DNA of 64,000 nucleotides from Frigoribacterium sp. CG_9.8 (GCF_015751965.1 NZ_JADOVH010000003.1:1-64000); one strand, 5' to 3'. Numbered from the stretch's first letter, positions 1 through 8,543 are shown. Made by a program: numbers and translations. Notes: generated by a model not told the origin, from the sequence alone.

Positions 1-79
1 TTTGATCGAATGAGTGTCGTAACCCATATCGATACCGGAGGTCCTCACCTTTTCAACTCACGCCACGCACACAACCTCC

Positions 80-1049
80 GTGGGAAGAACACCTAGGCAA
101 GAAATTGATCAGGGGGTGTCACTTCGCGTGACCGCGCGAACCGGCGTGGTCATTCCCCGCCCACATTCGGGTCCCATCACCATAGTGTCGGCCGAGCACG
201 GCATCGCGGGAACACATGGCGGTGCCAATGTCGACCAGCGCTTCATCGATGCGGTTCGCTCCGCCGGAGGTGAGCTGGTCCCGCTCGGCCCGCAGACTCG
301 GGGGCTCATCTGGTTGCCCTACGGCGGCTCCGATTTGCTCAGGGCCACGCTTGAGCATCATCCATTGATCGAGTGGGTGCAGCTGCCATTCGCGGGAGTC
401 GATGTGTTTGAGCAACTCCTCGTGTCGTACTCCGAGCGCCCGTTGCCGCTCTGGACCAGCGCGAAGGGCGCCCTATGCGCAACCCGTCGCGGAGCACGCT
501 CTCACTCTGGTGCTCGCGCTGCTGATCGTTGGCGCCGGTGGCGTCGCGATCGAGCTGCTCCGCCTCCTCGAGCCCTTTGGAGTTCGGATCACGATTGTGC
601 GCCGCAGCCCACGGGGTGTGGCTGGAGCCGAACGGAGCGTCACCGCTGATCGCCTGCGGGAAGTGCTACCGGATGCTGATGTGGTGGTCATTGCCGCGGC
701 AGCGACGGTTGCGACTCATCAGCTTTTCGGGCCGGCCGAATTCGCGGCGATGAAGAACAGCGCTGTGCTTGTCAACATCGCGCGTGGTGCTCTCGTCGAC
801 ACGGGTGCCCTGGTCAATGCCTTGCACACGGGTGAGATCGCGGGTGCAGGCCTCGATGTCACGGACCCGGAGCCGCTTCCCGACGGTCATGCGCTCTGGA
901 CAGCCCCGAACATCCTGATCACTCCACACAGCGCGGACACTCCCGCGATGACCGGGCCGTTGCTTGCCGAACGCATCAGGCAAAATGTCGCGGCCTTTGT
1001 CGGCGATGGTCATTTCGTCGGTGTGGTTGATCCCGGACCAGGGTACTGA
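80..1049 (+). pseudogene. D-isomer-specific 2-hydroxyacid dehydrogenase, decayed
   Basis: Two reading frames together carry the halves of a phosphoglycerate/2-hydroxyacid dehydrogenase. The first, from a GTG near 116, has the N-terminal part ending in WVQLPFAGVDVFE and WTSAKGA. The second continues with YAQPVAEHALTLVLALL, the NAD-binding IVGAGGVA, LVNIARGALVDT, GLDVTDPEPLP and NILITPHSA. The junction near 471-474 (GCCCTATG) has one extra C relative to an uninterrupted frame. A second lesion lies at about 521-525, where LVLALL runs straight into IVGAGGVA. Intact family members carry roughly 25-40 residues there, including the helix before the Rossmann fold. A frameshift plus an internal deletion argues for a true pseudogene and not a single base error. 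A separate upstream promoter was not identified. Family assignment is secure; the lost substrate is unknown. Confidence 0.8.
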
Positions 1050-1184
1050 CTGTCTCGTCGGCGTTCCCGCTGCCGCTACTGTAGGAAGGCTGATTCAGCA
1101 CCACGCAGGAGCTGACCGAAGAAGTGCACCGCACGATTTGGTGCAGCGCGTTCCTTTGGTAAAGTGATGACGCAAATGTACCAA

Positions 1185-1257
1185 TCCTCGATAGCTCAAT
1201 TGGCAGAGCATCGCACTGTTAATGCGGCGGTTCTTGGTTCGAGTCCAAGTCGGGGAG
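1185..1257 (+). tRNA. tRNA-Asn (GTT)
   Basis: A full cloverleaf can be drawn. The acceptor stem pairs TCCTCGA (1185-1191) with TCGGGGA (1250-1256) with one G-T wobble. The D-arm contains TAGCTCAATTGGCAGAGCA, the anticodon loop CTGTTAA has GTT at 1218-1220, and the T-arm is GGTTCGAGTCC. The discriminator is G1257 and CCA is not encoded. A hairpin terminator follows directly. Confidence 0.96.
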
Positions 1258-1263
1258 CTCGAT

Positions 1264-1294
1264 AGCCGCACGGGGCTCCACCCCCTGCGGCTTT
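1264..1294 (+). terminator. terminator after tRNA-Asn
   Basis: Inverted repeat AGCCGCA ... TGCGGCT with an inner GGGG/CCCC pairing and a short loop, ending in TTT. It begins seven bases after the tRNA and fits an intrinsic terminator with a weak T-tract, as is usual in high-GC genomes. Confidence 0.6.
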
Positions 1295-1307
1295 CGTCGT
1301 CTGATGG

Positions 1308-1325
1308 CTACTCCCTCGGGAGTAG
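1308..1325. promoter_or_regulatory. 8-bp dyad upstream of sensor kinase
   Basis: Perfect inverted repeat CTACTCCC-TC-GGGAGTAG, 57 bases before the ATG chosen for the following kinase gene. It could be an operator or a second hairpin ending read-through from the tRNA. Nothing in the sequence decides between these. Confidence 0.35.
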
Positions 1326-1381
1326 TCGTCAACCTTCGGCGAGTGCATGCCCAGGGTGAGCGCCGCAAGTACGATCGAATT

Positions 1382-2722
1382 ATGCCCCTTCCCGGTCGCC
1401 TCACCAGCGTGCGCTGGGCCGAACGGCACAGCCAACACTGGCACGAGCCGTGGCAGGCATTCGAAGCTGGGTACGCCCAGCGTGAAAACTCTGCCGCCGC
1501 GCGACGAATGCGGGTGATCCTGCCGGTTGTGCTCTCGCTGCTCGTGCAGGTTCCAGCTGTGTTTTTTCGTTTTCGACCGGGCACCGGCGGCGTGAAAACC
1601 GTGGTCTGGAGCGACCCGCGGGCGCTCACGATAAGCATCGCCCTCGCGTTGCTCGGTCCGCTCGTTTTGCTGGCCGCCCGACGGTTCCCGGGCCCAGTGG
1701 TCGCGATAACCGCCGCTGCCGGCGGTGCCGACCTGCTGCTCTTCAACAACTCCGACCATCCGCCGTATCTAGCTCTCGCCTTCGCCATCGTTTCTGCCGT
1801 GATGCGGGGTGTCCGGATCTGGGCCTGGATCTCGGTGGGAGCCGCGTGGGTTTTGACACTCGTGATCTCGATGGTGGTGGGAATCGACGTATCACCGCCG
1901 CGAATTGCGGCAGTGACGCTCGGCATCCTCATCGTGCTCGGCGTTGGGGAGGGGATGCGTACCCGACGGGAGCAGTATGCCGAAATCTCGCGCCGCTTCG
2001 CCGAACGCAAGCAATCCGAGGTGCAGGCGGAGCGCGTACGAATCGCCCGCGAACTGCATGACGTGCTCGCCCACTCACTCAGCCAGATCAATGTGCAGGC
2101 CGGTGTGGGTCTGCACCTCATGGACAGGCAGCCGGAGAAGGCGAAGGCGGCCCTGGCGAGCATTAAGGAATCGAGCAAAACTGCACTGGACGAGGTGCGT
2201 TCTGTGCTGGGAATTCTGCGTGCCGAGGGGGGTGCAGACCCGAGTGCCCCGCTCGTGCCGGAACCTGACCTCTCCCGACTCGCCGGGCTGGCGGCGTCGA
2301 TTGCCGCTGAGGGGCTTGCGGTCGATGTGCGCAATTCGATCACGAATGCACCGAGTGCTGCAGTACAACTCGCGCTCTATCGAATCGCACAGGAGTCGCT
2401 GACGAATGTGCTGCGACACGCGACGGCCACCGCGGTTACGGTCATCGCCCGCGAGGACCGGGGCAGCTACCTGCTCGAGATCACCGACAATGGCACCGGT
2501 AGCGCGCAGCGCCAGGACACCGGAGGTCGTGGCCTTCTCGGCATGCACGAGCGGGCCGAATTGCTCGGAGGCAGCCTCAGTGCGGGGCCGCTCGAAAAGG
2601 ATGGGTTTCGCGTGACCGCCCGCATTCCGCAGGCTACTGCCGCATCTCATTTGGAAGCTCAGTTTTCCGCATCTCATTCTTCTGTCTCTGAAGTTGCCAC
2701 GCTGCCGAAGGGCACCCTGTGA
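1382..2722 (+). CDS. NarL/DesK-family sensor histidine kinase
   Basis: Membrane sensor kinase of 446 residues. The N-terminal half has about four hydrophobic segments (VVLSLLVQVPAVFF, ISIALALLGPLVLLAA, AWISVGAAWVLTLVISMVV, AAVTLGILIVLGV). A HisKA_3 dimerisation/phosphoacceptor domain follows with RIARELHDVLAHS (His226), then an HATPase domain with LYRIAQESLTNVLRHA (N-box), EITDNGTG and GRGLLGMHERAELLGG. The sensed signal is unknown. Start: ATG 1382 is preferred over an in-frame codon at 1304, because the sequence between overlaps a dyad close to the tRNA terminator; no strong ribosome site is visible. The stop overlaps the GTG start of the response regulator (GTGA), so the two are translationally coupled and almost certainly cognate. 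Confidence 0.9.
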   Translation: MPLPGRLTSVRWAERHSQHWHEPWQAFEAGYAQRENSAAARRMRVILPVVLSLLVQVPAVFFRFRPGTGGVKTVVWSDPRALTISIALALLGPLVLLAARRFPGPVVAITAAAGGADLLLFNNSDHPPYLALAFAIVSAVMRGVRIWAWISVGAAWVLTLVISMVVGIDVSPPRIAAVTLGILIVLGVGEGMRTRREQYAEISRRFAERKQSEVQAERVRIARELHDVLAHSLSQINVQAGVGLHLMDRQPEKAKAALASIKESSKTALDEVRSVLGILRAEGGADPSAPLVPEPDLSRLAGLAASIAAEGLAVDVRNSITNAPSAAVQLALYRIAQESLTNVLRHATATAVTVIAREDRGSYLLEITDNGTGSAQRQDTGGRGLLGMHERAELLGGSLSAGPLEKDGFRVTARIPQATAASHLEAQFSASHSSVSEVATLPKGTL

Positions 2723-3384
2723 TCCGCGTCGCCATTGCGGACGACCAGCAGCTGATCCGTGGCGGCTTCCGGTCGCTCCTTGAAGCGGAGCCGGATCTCG
2801 AGGTCGTGGGCGAGGCAGGCACCGGCACTGCGGCTGTCGCGCTCGTCACGCGGGAGAAACCCGATGTCGTGCTCATGGACATCCGCATGCCCGATGGAGA
2901 CGGCCTCTGGGCCACCGAGCAAATCGTGGCTAATCCTGCTCTCGCGAACGCTCACATTGTAATCGTGACGACCTTCGAGCTCGACGAGTATGTCGCCCAG
3001 GCGATCCGCGCGGGAGCGAGCGGGTTTTTGGTCAAGGACACTGAGCCCGAGGAACTGATCCGTGCCGTGCGGGTGGTGGCGGGCGGTGATGCCCTCCTCT
3101 CACCCACCATCACCAAGAGGCTGCTCGAGCGGGTCGCCGGAACACTCAAAGAGGCACCGGATGCCTCTCAACTCGCTGTGCTGACCGAACGCGAACGGGA
3201 GGTGCTCGGCCTGGTCGGGCATGGCCTCACGAATGACGAGATCGGTCGGCGGCTCTTTCTCAGCCCGCTTACGGCCAAGACACACGTGTCGCGCATCATG
3301 TCCAAACTGCTGGCGCGGGATCGGGTGCAACTCGTTGTCGTTGCCTACGAGACCGGGCTCGTGCGGGCGGGCTACCAGGGCTAA
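2719..3384 (+). CDS. NarL/LuxR-family response regulator
   Basis: Response regulator of 221 residues with an N-terminal receiver domain (acidic DD at 8-9, phosphoacceptor Asp54 in VVLMDIRMPDGDG, Lys in FLVKDTEPEEL) and a C-terminal LuxR-type helix-turn-helix (LTEREREVLGLVGHGLTNDEIGRRLFLS ending in VSRIMSKLLARDRVQLVV). It acts as a DNA-binding transcription factor phosphorylated by the kinase whose gene it overlaps by four bases. The target genes are not evident. The next gene encodes a second kinase-like protein, giving a kinase-regulator-kinase arrangement. Confidence 0.93.
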   Translation: MIRVAIADDQQLIRGGFRSLLEAEPDLEVVGEAGTGTAAVALVTREKPDVVLMDIRMPDGDGLWATEQIVANPALANAHIVIVTTFELDEYVAQAIRAGASGFLVKDTEPEELIRAVRVVAGGDALLSPTITKRLLERVAGTLKEAPDASQLAVLTEREREVLGLVGHGLTNDEIGRRLFLSPLTAKTHVSRIMSKLLARDRVQLVVVAYETGLVRAGYQG

Positions 3385-3469
3385 TTCGCCCTACCCGGCA
3401 GCGCATCGATCCCCGTTCGCGCTAACCTCAAACAGACAGCACGCCGTTGTCAGCCCGAGGGAGAACCAA

Positions 3470-4390
3470 GTGAACGCCTGGCTGCAACAGCACTCGATGC
3501 TGGTGGTGATTGTGTTGACTGCGGTATCCGCGGTCTTTCTCGTGCTCATGCTGCTGTTCCTCGTGCTCTGGATCCGGGCCGCCCGTGAGCGCCGCCTCCA
3601 ATACTTCGCGCGGGTGGATGCTGAACGGGACAACCTCGACCTCGAGGCCTCCCTGCAGGAACAACTCGGCAAGCTGCGCATCGTGCGCGAGCTCCACGAG
3701 GTCGCGGTGTACTCCGTTTCCACGATCGTGAGCCAGGCAGATGGCGCCCAGTACGCTGCGACAGCGGATGCCGGGGCCGCCGTGCGCGCGTCCGCCACTA
3801 TCGCTGAGGCGGCACGGTCCACCCTCGCTGACCTCCGCCGAGTGATGACAGTGGTGGGCTCACGCGCGGATGACGCTATTCTCGAGCCGCGGTCAGATAT
3901 AGCTCGCGAGCTTCTGCAGGTGATGCGGGATGCTGGGCTGGAGATCACCCTCGTGGAAAACGGGGAGCCATTCGTCCTCGCCGAGGGTCCTCAGTTGGCG
4001 GTTTTCCGCATTGTGCAAGAATCTCTTGGTAACGCGTTGAAATACGGCGGTGTCGGCACTCAGGTGCGCATCAGCTCCACGTGGACCGAGGAGGGCCTGC
4101 AGGTGGTGATCGACGACGACGGCGTTCGAGCAGCAGCCCGCCGTGAGGGCCTCGATCCGGACAAGCTCGCGCAAAGCCGCACCTATACGTTCCAAGATGA
4201 TCTGGATGCGCTAACGGAGGTCGTCGTCGGTCCCGGAATGAGCGAGATGCGGGAACGAGCTGCACTGTACCGAGGCATCCTCAATGCAAGTATGCTGCCC
4301 GGTGTTGGATTCACTGTGTCGGCGGTATTTCCGGCTATTCGTTACGACAATGGTGTGCACGGAGTGAACCTGCGCGATGGCCGGGACTGA
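3470..4390 (+). CDS. degenerate single-TM histidine kinase-like protein
   Basis: 306 residues: one long N-terminal transmembrane segment (about residues 9-35), a charged linker, then a HisKA_3-like helix KLRIVRELHEVAVYS with His76 and a C-terminal ATPase-like region with LAVFRIVQESLGNALKYGG. The nucleotide-binding motifs are eroded: the usual DNGxG is DDDGVRAA, and GxGLxGMRER is GPGMSEMRERA. The phosphoacceptor His and N-box Asn remain, so residual activity or a role as modulator of the preceding two-component pair are both possible. GTG 3470 is chosen because GGGAG lies seven bases upstream and the membrane segment follows at once. It lies 85 bases after the response regulator stop and may be co-transcribed. 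Confidence 0.75.
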   Translation: MNAWLQQHSMLVVIVLTAVSAVFLVLMLLFLVLWIRAARERRLQYFARVDAERDNLDLEASLQEQLGKLRIVRELHEVAVYSVSTIVSQADGAQYAATADAGAAVRASATIAEAARSTLADLRRVMTVVGSRADDAILEPRSDIARELLQVMRDAGLEITLVENGEPFVLAEGPQLAVFRIVQESLGNALKYGGVGTQVRISSTWTEEGLQVVIDDDGVRAAARREGLDPDKLAQSRTYTFQDDLDALTEVVVGPGMSEMRERAALYRGILNASMLPGVGFTVSAVFPAIRYDNGVHGVNLRDGRD

Positions 4391-4416
4391 GCTAAGTCGC
4401 TCACACGACGTTCCAC

Positions 4417-4454
4417 GCACGATGAGCGGTGCACGATGAGTGGTGCACGATGAG
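4417..4454 (+). repeat. three 14-bp direct repeats at azlC start
   Basis: GCACGATGAG occurs at 4417, 4431 and 4445 with a 14-base period (spacers CGGT and TGGT). Each copy supplies an ATG (4422, 4436, 4450), and because 14 is not a multiple of three the ATGs fall in three different frames. Only the third is in the azlC frame. Confidence 0.85.
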
Positions 4455-5175
4455 GCGCACTCCCTGGTCCGTCGACGACCGTGCCGTCGCCCGCCAGGGG
4501 ATCGCGGTCGGTCTCGCCGCGGCTGCCTACGGTATTTCTTACGGTGCTCTTGCGGTGGCAGCCGGGCTCGATATCTGGCAAACCTGCGTGATGAGCTTGC
4601 TCATGTTCACCGGTGGCTCACAGTTCGCCCTCGTGGGAGTCATCGCAACCGGGGGAGTAGCGGCGGGCCCCGCCGCTATCGCGAGTGCCGCAATTCTTGG
4701 CATCCGCAATGGCGTCTACGGAATTCGCGTCGCTCCGATTGTCGGCGCAGGTCGTTGGCGCCGATTCGCGGCGGCCTGGATAACGATTGACGAGTCCTCG
4801 GCCGTTGCCACGACGCAGCTCACTCTTCGTACTCAGCGCGTCGGCTTCTGGGTCACCGGTCTCTCGGTGTTCGTCGGGTGGAACCTCACCTCGCTCATCG
4901 GTGGGCTCATAGGAAATGCTCTCGGGGATGTGCGCGTCTACGGACTGGATGCTGCCGCTGCCGCTGCATTTCTCGGCCTGCTCTGGCCGCGGCTGCGCCA
5001 ACTGCAGACCGTGGCCGTTGCCACCGCAGCCGCTGTTATTGCCGCGGTGACCACGCCGCTGCTGATCCCCGGATTGCCCGTGCTCGTCGCGGGCGTCGTC
5101 GCGGTAGTCGTCGGTGCATTCAACTGGTTCGGTGGCCGGGGTCCGCAGCCCGAGCCCCCTGGTATCCCCACATGA
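4450..5175 (+). CDS. azlC: AzlC-family branched-chain amino acid exporter, large subunit
   Basis: Polytopic membrane protein of 241 residues. The AzlC signature is seen in RQGIAVGLAAAAYGISYGAL, SLLMFTGGSQFALVGV and ILGIRNGVYGIRVAPI, and the rest consists of hydrophobic helices ending in a proline-rich tail. AzlC proteins pair with a small AzlD partner to export branched-chain and related amino acids; the AzlD gene follows. Start ATG 4450 is the third of three repeated ATGs and the only one in frame. The stop overlaps an ATG (ATGA at 5172) that opens a tiny linking frame leading into azlD. Confidence 0.9.
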   Translation: MRRTPWSVDDRAVARQGIAVGLAAAAYGISYGALAVAAGLDIWQTCVMSLLMFTGGSQFALVGVIATGGVAAGPAAIASAAILGIRNGVYGIRVAPIVGAGRWRRFAAAWITIDESSAVATTQLTLRTQRVGFWVTGLSVFVGWNLTSLIGGLIGNALGDVRVYGLDAAAAAAFLGLLWPRLRQLQTVAVATAAAVIAAVTTPLLIPGLPVLVAGVVAVVVGAFNWFGGRGPQPEPPGIPT

Positions 5176-5246
5176 CCGGCACCCGCGCGCTGACTGACAC
5201 CGGCGGCCTGACCGGCACCCGCTCCCTGATGGGGGTGCGGTTATGA
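5172..5246 (+). other. 24-codon linker ORF between azlC and azlD
   Basis: A short frame begins with ATG inside the azlC stop (ATGA) and ends with TGA inside the azlD start (ATGA). It encodes two related halves (TGTRALTDTG and LTGTRSL); TGACCGGCACCCGC occurs twice 36 bases apart. It may serve only to couple translation of azlD to azlC. Whether a stable peptide is made is unknown. Confidence 0.35.
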
Positions 5247-5548
5247 CGCTCTGGTTAATCGTGATTATTGCGTCACTCGCATGCCTCTCCCTGAAAATTG
5301 CAGGCTATCTGGTGCCGGCTTCCTTCCTGGAGAAGCCTGCTCCGGCGAGAATCGCCAACCTGCTCACCGTTGCACTGCTCGCCGCCCTGATCGCGGTACA
5401 GACCCTCGGATCTGGCGCACGCATCGTCGTTGACGCGCGCCTCCCCGCGCTTGCCGTGGCGGCCGTCCTCCTTGCTGTGCGGGCGCCATTCATCGTCGTC
5501 GTGATCGCCGCTGCAGCATCGGCCGCCCTCATCCGGGCGCTGCTTTAG
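5243..5548 (+). CDS. azlD: AzlD-family branched-chain amino acid exporter, small subunit
   Basis: 101-residue protein with three to four hydrophobic helices and the AzlD pattern at its N-terminus (WLIVIIASLACLSLKIAGY, then VPASFLEKPAPARIANLL). It is the expected partner of AzlC in a two-subunit exporter. ATG 5243 overlaps the stop of the linker frame. The last four codons and the stop lie in the first copy of a 16-bp tandem repeat, so the extreme C-terminus may have been shaped by repeat expansion. Confidence 0.9.
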   Translation: MTLWLIVIIASLACLSLKIAGYLVPASFLEKPAPARIANLLTVALLAALIAVQTLGSGARIVVDARLPALAVAAVLLAVRAPFIVVVIAAAASAALIRALL

Positions 5549-5598
5549 AGGGGCGCTGCTTCAGAAGAGCGCTGCTTCAGAAGAGCGCTGCTTTAGAG
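5535..5598 (+). repeat. 16-bp tandem repeat, four copies
   Basis: Four consecutive 16-mers of the form GRGCGCTGCTTYAGAR: GGGCGCTGCTTTAGAG, GGGCGCTGCTTCAGAA, GAGCGCTGCTTCAGAA, GAGCGCTGCTTTAGAG. The first copy contains the azlD stop codon. The array ends 30 bases before the stop of the convergent deformylase gene. Confidence 0.9.
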
Positions 5599-5628
5599 CA
5601 GCGAACCCGTCTTCAGGAGGTCACTCAG

Positions 5629-6195
5629 CTAGCCTTCCAGGTCGTCAACCCCGGGCATCCAGCTCAACCCGGGCTCGCCCCAGCCATTTTTCTTCAGTGT
5701 TTTGGCTGCCGACTTGCCCACCGCGTGTTCCAGACGGTCCACGTAGAGCACGCCGTCGAGGTGATCGTATTCGTGCTGGAAGATGCGGGCGAGCCATCCC
5801 TCTGCCCTAATCTCGAATGACTTCTGGTCGAGATCGACCGCTGATAACATAACGCTCTCAGACCGCCGGAGGGCGAAGCGTTCTCCCGGCACGGAGAGAC
5901 AGCCTTCGGACTCCGCTTCGTCGTCAGCCGGTCCAATCGGCATCGGGCTCACCCACACGGTGGGGTTAATTGCGACGCCGCGCCAGAGCGTGTCGTCGTC
6001 ATCCGTCCAATTGAAAACAAAGAGGCGGAGGGGCACATTCACCTGCGGGGCTGCGAGTCCGACACCCGGTGCTGCTTCCATCGTCTCGAACATATTGGCA
6101 ACCAGCGTGGTGAGGTCCTCCCCAAAATCAGTGACATCGGATGCGCGGGCGTGGAGCACGGGATTGCCCATGATTTGAATCGGGAGAACGGCCAT
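5629..6195 (-). CDS. def: peptide deformylase
   Basis: Removes the formyl group from the initiator methionine of nascent proteins in the cytoplasm. The protein has 188 residues and all three signature motifs: GVGLAAPQ (44-51), EGCLSVPG with metal-ligand Cys99, and HEYDH (141-145) with the two metal-ligand histidines and catalytic Glu142. Length fits actinobacterial type 1 deformylases. The product of map, elsewhere in the window, performs the next step of N-terminal processing. Transcribed alone, convergent to azlCD and divergent from the DMT gene 40 bases away. Confidence 0.97.
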   Translation of the reverse strand: MAVLPIQIMGNPVLHARASDVTDFGEDLTTLVANMFETMEAAPGVGLAAPQVNVPLRLFVFNWTDDDDTLWRGVAINPTVWVSPMPIGPADDEAESEGCLSVPGERFALRRSESVMLSAVDLDQKSFEIRAEGWLARIFQHEYDHLDGVLYVDRLEHAVGKSAAKTLKKNGWGEPGLSWMPGVDDLEG

Positions 6196-6235
6196 TCGCC
6201 AAGAATATCGGAGCGCTAGCGAGTAGGGTCATGCC

Positions 6236-7177
6236 GTGACGCCAGACCTCAGTGCCATTACGGACCAGATCTCCCTCACCCCTAATCAGGCCTTGGGTAT
6301 CCCGATCGCTCTCATTGGCGCGGTTTTTCTCGCGCTGGGCGCTCAATTTCAACATCGCGGTGTCAACAAAGTCGATCACCTCACCGAGGAACCCTCAATC
6401 GGCGGACTTAATTTTGGCCAGTTGCTTTTGCTTCTTCGCCGACCGTCGTGGGTGATCGGCACGCTCATGCTCGGTCTCGCGATCGTATTCCAGCTGACCG
6501 CGTTGATTTTTGCCCCCCTGATCGTGGTTCAGCCGCTCGGTGCGATCGCCCTGATCATCACCGCCATCGTGAACTCCCGGGTGTCCGGTGTCAGGCTGAG
6601 GCAGGATGCCATCCGGCCCATCATCTTCTGCGTCGGAGGGGTGGCGCTATTCGTTACCTTTGCCACGATTTTCGCCCAATCAAAGGGAATCTCCCCGGGT
6701 GAACTGGTGACTGTGCTGATTATCCTCGGGGTCGTGACGATCGCGTTCGCAGTGCTGTTCGCCTTCCTGCGTAAAAAAATCGGCGCGCTCATTTACATCG
6801 TCGCCGCCGGTGTGCTCTACGGCTTTGTCGCCACTCTCGCCAAAGTCGTCATCGACCGTGTGCACACGATCATCATCGATGGCGCCCAAGGATTCGAATG
6901 GCTGACCATTGCGTGTGTGGTCGCGCTCCTCGCCGCGACGATCCTCGGTGGATACTTTGTGCAGACCGCCTACTCGTCTGGGCCACCCGATCTGGTGATC
7001 GCTGGCCTCACGGTGATCGACCCGCTCGTCGCGGTCTCGATCGGAATCATCGTGCTCCAAGAAGCATCTGGAGCCCCGTGGTACGCCATCCTCGCCTTCG
7101 TCGTGGCCGGAGCCCTCTCGGTGTACGGCGTCGTGCAGCTGTCTAAGCGGGAGCCCGGCGCCGTCGCCAGGCTGTGA
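6236..7177 (+). CDS. DMT-superfamily transporter-like membrane protein
   Basis: 313 residues with about nine to ten hydrophobic helices: ALGIPIALIGAVFLALGAQ, LMLGLAIVFQLTALIFAPLIVVQPLG, ALIITAIVNSRVSG, PIIFCVGGVALFVTF, LVTVLIILGVVTIAFAVLFAFL, GALIYIVAAGVLYGFVATL and others. The two-fold repeat and the APLIVVQPLGA pattern fit the drug/metabolite transporter superfamily near the NIPA-like branch. Substrate is unknown; magnesium or small metabolites are family possibilities only. Start GTG 6236 is the first in-frame initiation codon after the divergent def promoter region. Probably monocistronic. Confidence 0.8.
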   Translation: MTPDLSAITDQISLTPNQALGIPIALIGAVFLALGAQFQHRGVNKVDHLTEEPSIGGLNFGQLLLLLRRPSWVIGTLMLGLAIVFQLTALIFAPLIVVQPLGAIALIITAIVNSRVSGVRLRQDAIRPIIFCVGGVALFVTFATIFAQSKGISPGELVTVLIILGVVTIAFAVLFAFLRKKIGALIYIVAAGVLYGFVATLAKVVIDRVHTIIIDGAQGFEWLTIACVVALLAATILGGYFVQTAYSSGPPDLVIAGLTVIDPLVAVSIGIIVLQEASGAPWYAILAFVVAGALSVYGVVQLSKREPGAVARL

Positions 7178-7224
7178 CTGTCCGACGCTAGGCTGTGTCC
7201 GATGGTTTCAACTGCAAGGGATGC

Positions 7225-8472
7225 GTGAAGACTTTGTCCGACACCCCGCACAACTCCCGACAGGATACGAGGGCACCCCTTCGTATCCTGATCGGCGCCG
7301 ACACCTTTCCTCCCAACGTCAACGGCGCCGCAAACTTCGGCTCTCGGCTCGCCGCTGGGCTGACCGAGCGCGGTCATGCCGTGCAGGTGGAGGCTCCGGC
7401 CTTTAGCTCCAAACACGGCGCCTTCGTCGAGAAACACGACGGTGCGCAATTCATCGTGCACCGCGTCTACTCCTGGCGCTGGTATCCGCACGACTGGCTT
7501 CGGTTCGTGCTGCCTTGGCGCAGCCAGGCGCATGCCGCACGCATCCTCGATGAGGTCAAGCCGGATGTCGTGCACATCCAGTCGCACATCGTCGTGGGGC
7601 GCGGTCTCGCCAGGCAGGCCGCGAAGCGGGGTATCCGCGTGATCGGCACCAACCATTTCATGCCCGAAAACATCATCGAACACACGCGCCTACCGCATTT
7701 TGCGCGCAAGTGGGCCATCCGCGCCGCGTGGAAGGATGCCGCCTCCACTTTCGCCTTTTGCGAGGCGGTGACGTCGCCCAGCCGCAAGGCGGCCGACTTT
7801 CTCGAGACCGAGACGCACCTCGAGCACGTACACGCGATTTCCTGTGGAATCGATGCGGCTCTGTACACGCCCAATTTCGAGCCGCGGAGCCACAACCGCG
7901 TAATCTTCGTCGGTCGCGTCTCCGGTGAGAAGCACCTCGAGGTGCTCATGAAGGCGATCGCGTTGATCGATCCAGCCCTCGACGTCCAGCTCGAGATCGT
8001 GGGCGGTGGTGACCAGATGAACCAGCTCAAGCAGCTCACACGCGAGCTTGGAATTGACACGCGAGTCACCTTCACCGGCTATGTGGCGGATGCGCAGCTT
8101 CGCGCCGCTCTCACCCGCTCCACCGTTTTTGCGATGCCGTCAATCGCGGAGCTGCAAAGCATCGCAACAATGGAGGCGATGGCGTCTGGCCTCCCGGTCG
8201 TCGCTGCCAACGCGATGGCCCTGCCACATCTCGTTCACGATAACGAGAACGGCTTTCTTTTTGAACCGGGTAACGCAAAGGACCTGGCCGACAAGCTCAG
8301 CCGTGTGCTGCGTTTGCCCGATGCGGAGCTGCGTGCACTCAAGGAAGCGAGCCTGCGCTACATCGGGGCCCACGACATCCAGCGCACCCTCTCGATCTTT
8401 GAGCAGCTCTACCGCGGTGAGAAGGTCACCGATCCGGTGACGGATGCGTCGCTCGACGAGCAGGTAATTTAG
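7225..8472 (+). CDS. GT4-family glycosyltransferase
   Basis: Cytosolic or membrane-associated GT-B glycosyltransferase of about 415 residues. The N-terminal acceptor domain opens with RILIGADTFPPNVNGAANF and has VVHIQSHIVVGRGLA and GTNHFMPENII. The donor domain has VIFVGRVSGEKHLEVLMKA, GGGDQMNQLKQL and the EX7E region ELQSIATMEAMASGLPVV. Proteins of this shape transfer hexoses or mannose to lipid acceptors; the exact sugar and acceptor cannot be read from sequence. GTG 7225 is preferred because AAGGG lies four bases upstream; a longer start at GTG 7195 lacks a ribosome site. It follows the DMT gene by 47 bases. Confidence 0.88.
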   Translation: MKTLSDTPHNSRQDTRAPLRILIGADTFPPNVNGAANFGSRLAAGLTERGHAVQVEAPAFSSKHGAFVEKHDGAQFIVHRVYSWRWYPHDWLRFVLPWRSQAHAARILDEVKPDVVHIQSHIVVGRGLARQAAKRGIRVIGTNHFMPENIIEHTRLPHFARKWAIRAAWKDAASTFAFCEAVTSPSRKAADFLETETHLEHVHAISCGIDAALYTPNFEPRSHNRVIFVGRVSGEKHLEVLMKAIALIDPALDVQLEIVGGGDQMNQLKQLTRELGIDTRVTFTGYVADAQLRAALTRSTVFAMPSIAELQSIATMEAMASGLPVVAANAMALPHLVHDNENGFLFEPGNAKDLADKLSRVLRLPDAELRALKEASLRYIGAHDIQRTLSIFEQLYRGEKVTDPVTDASLDEQVI

Positions 8473-8543
8473 CTCGACACACCTCACGACCGTACTGGCG
8501 CCAGCCTGTATCGTGGTGACGCACCGTCTGTACTTGGCGCTGC

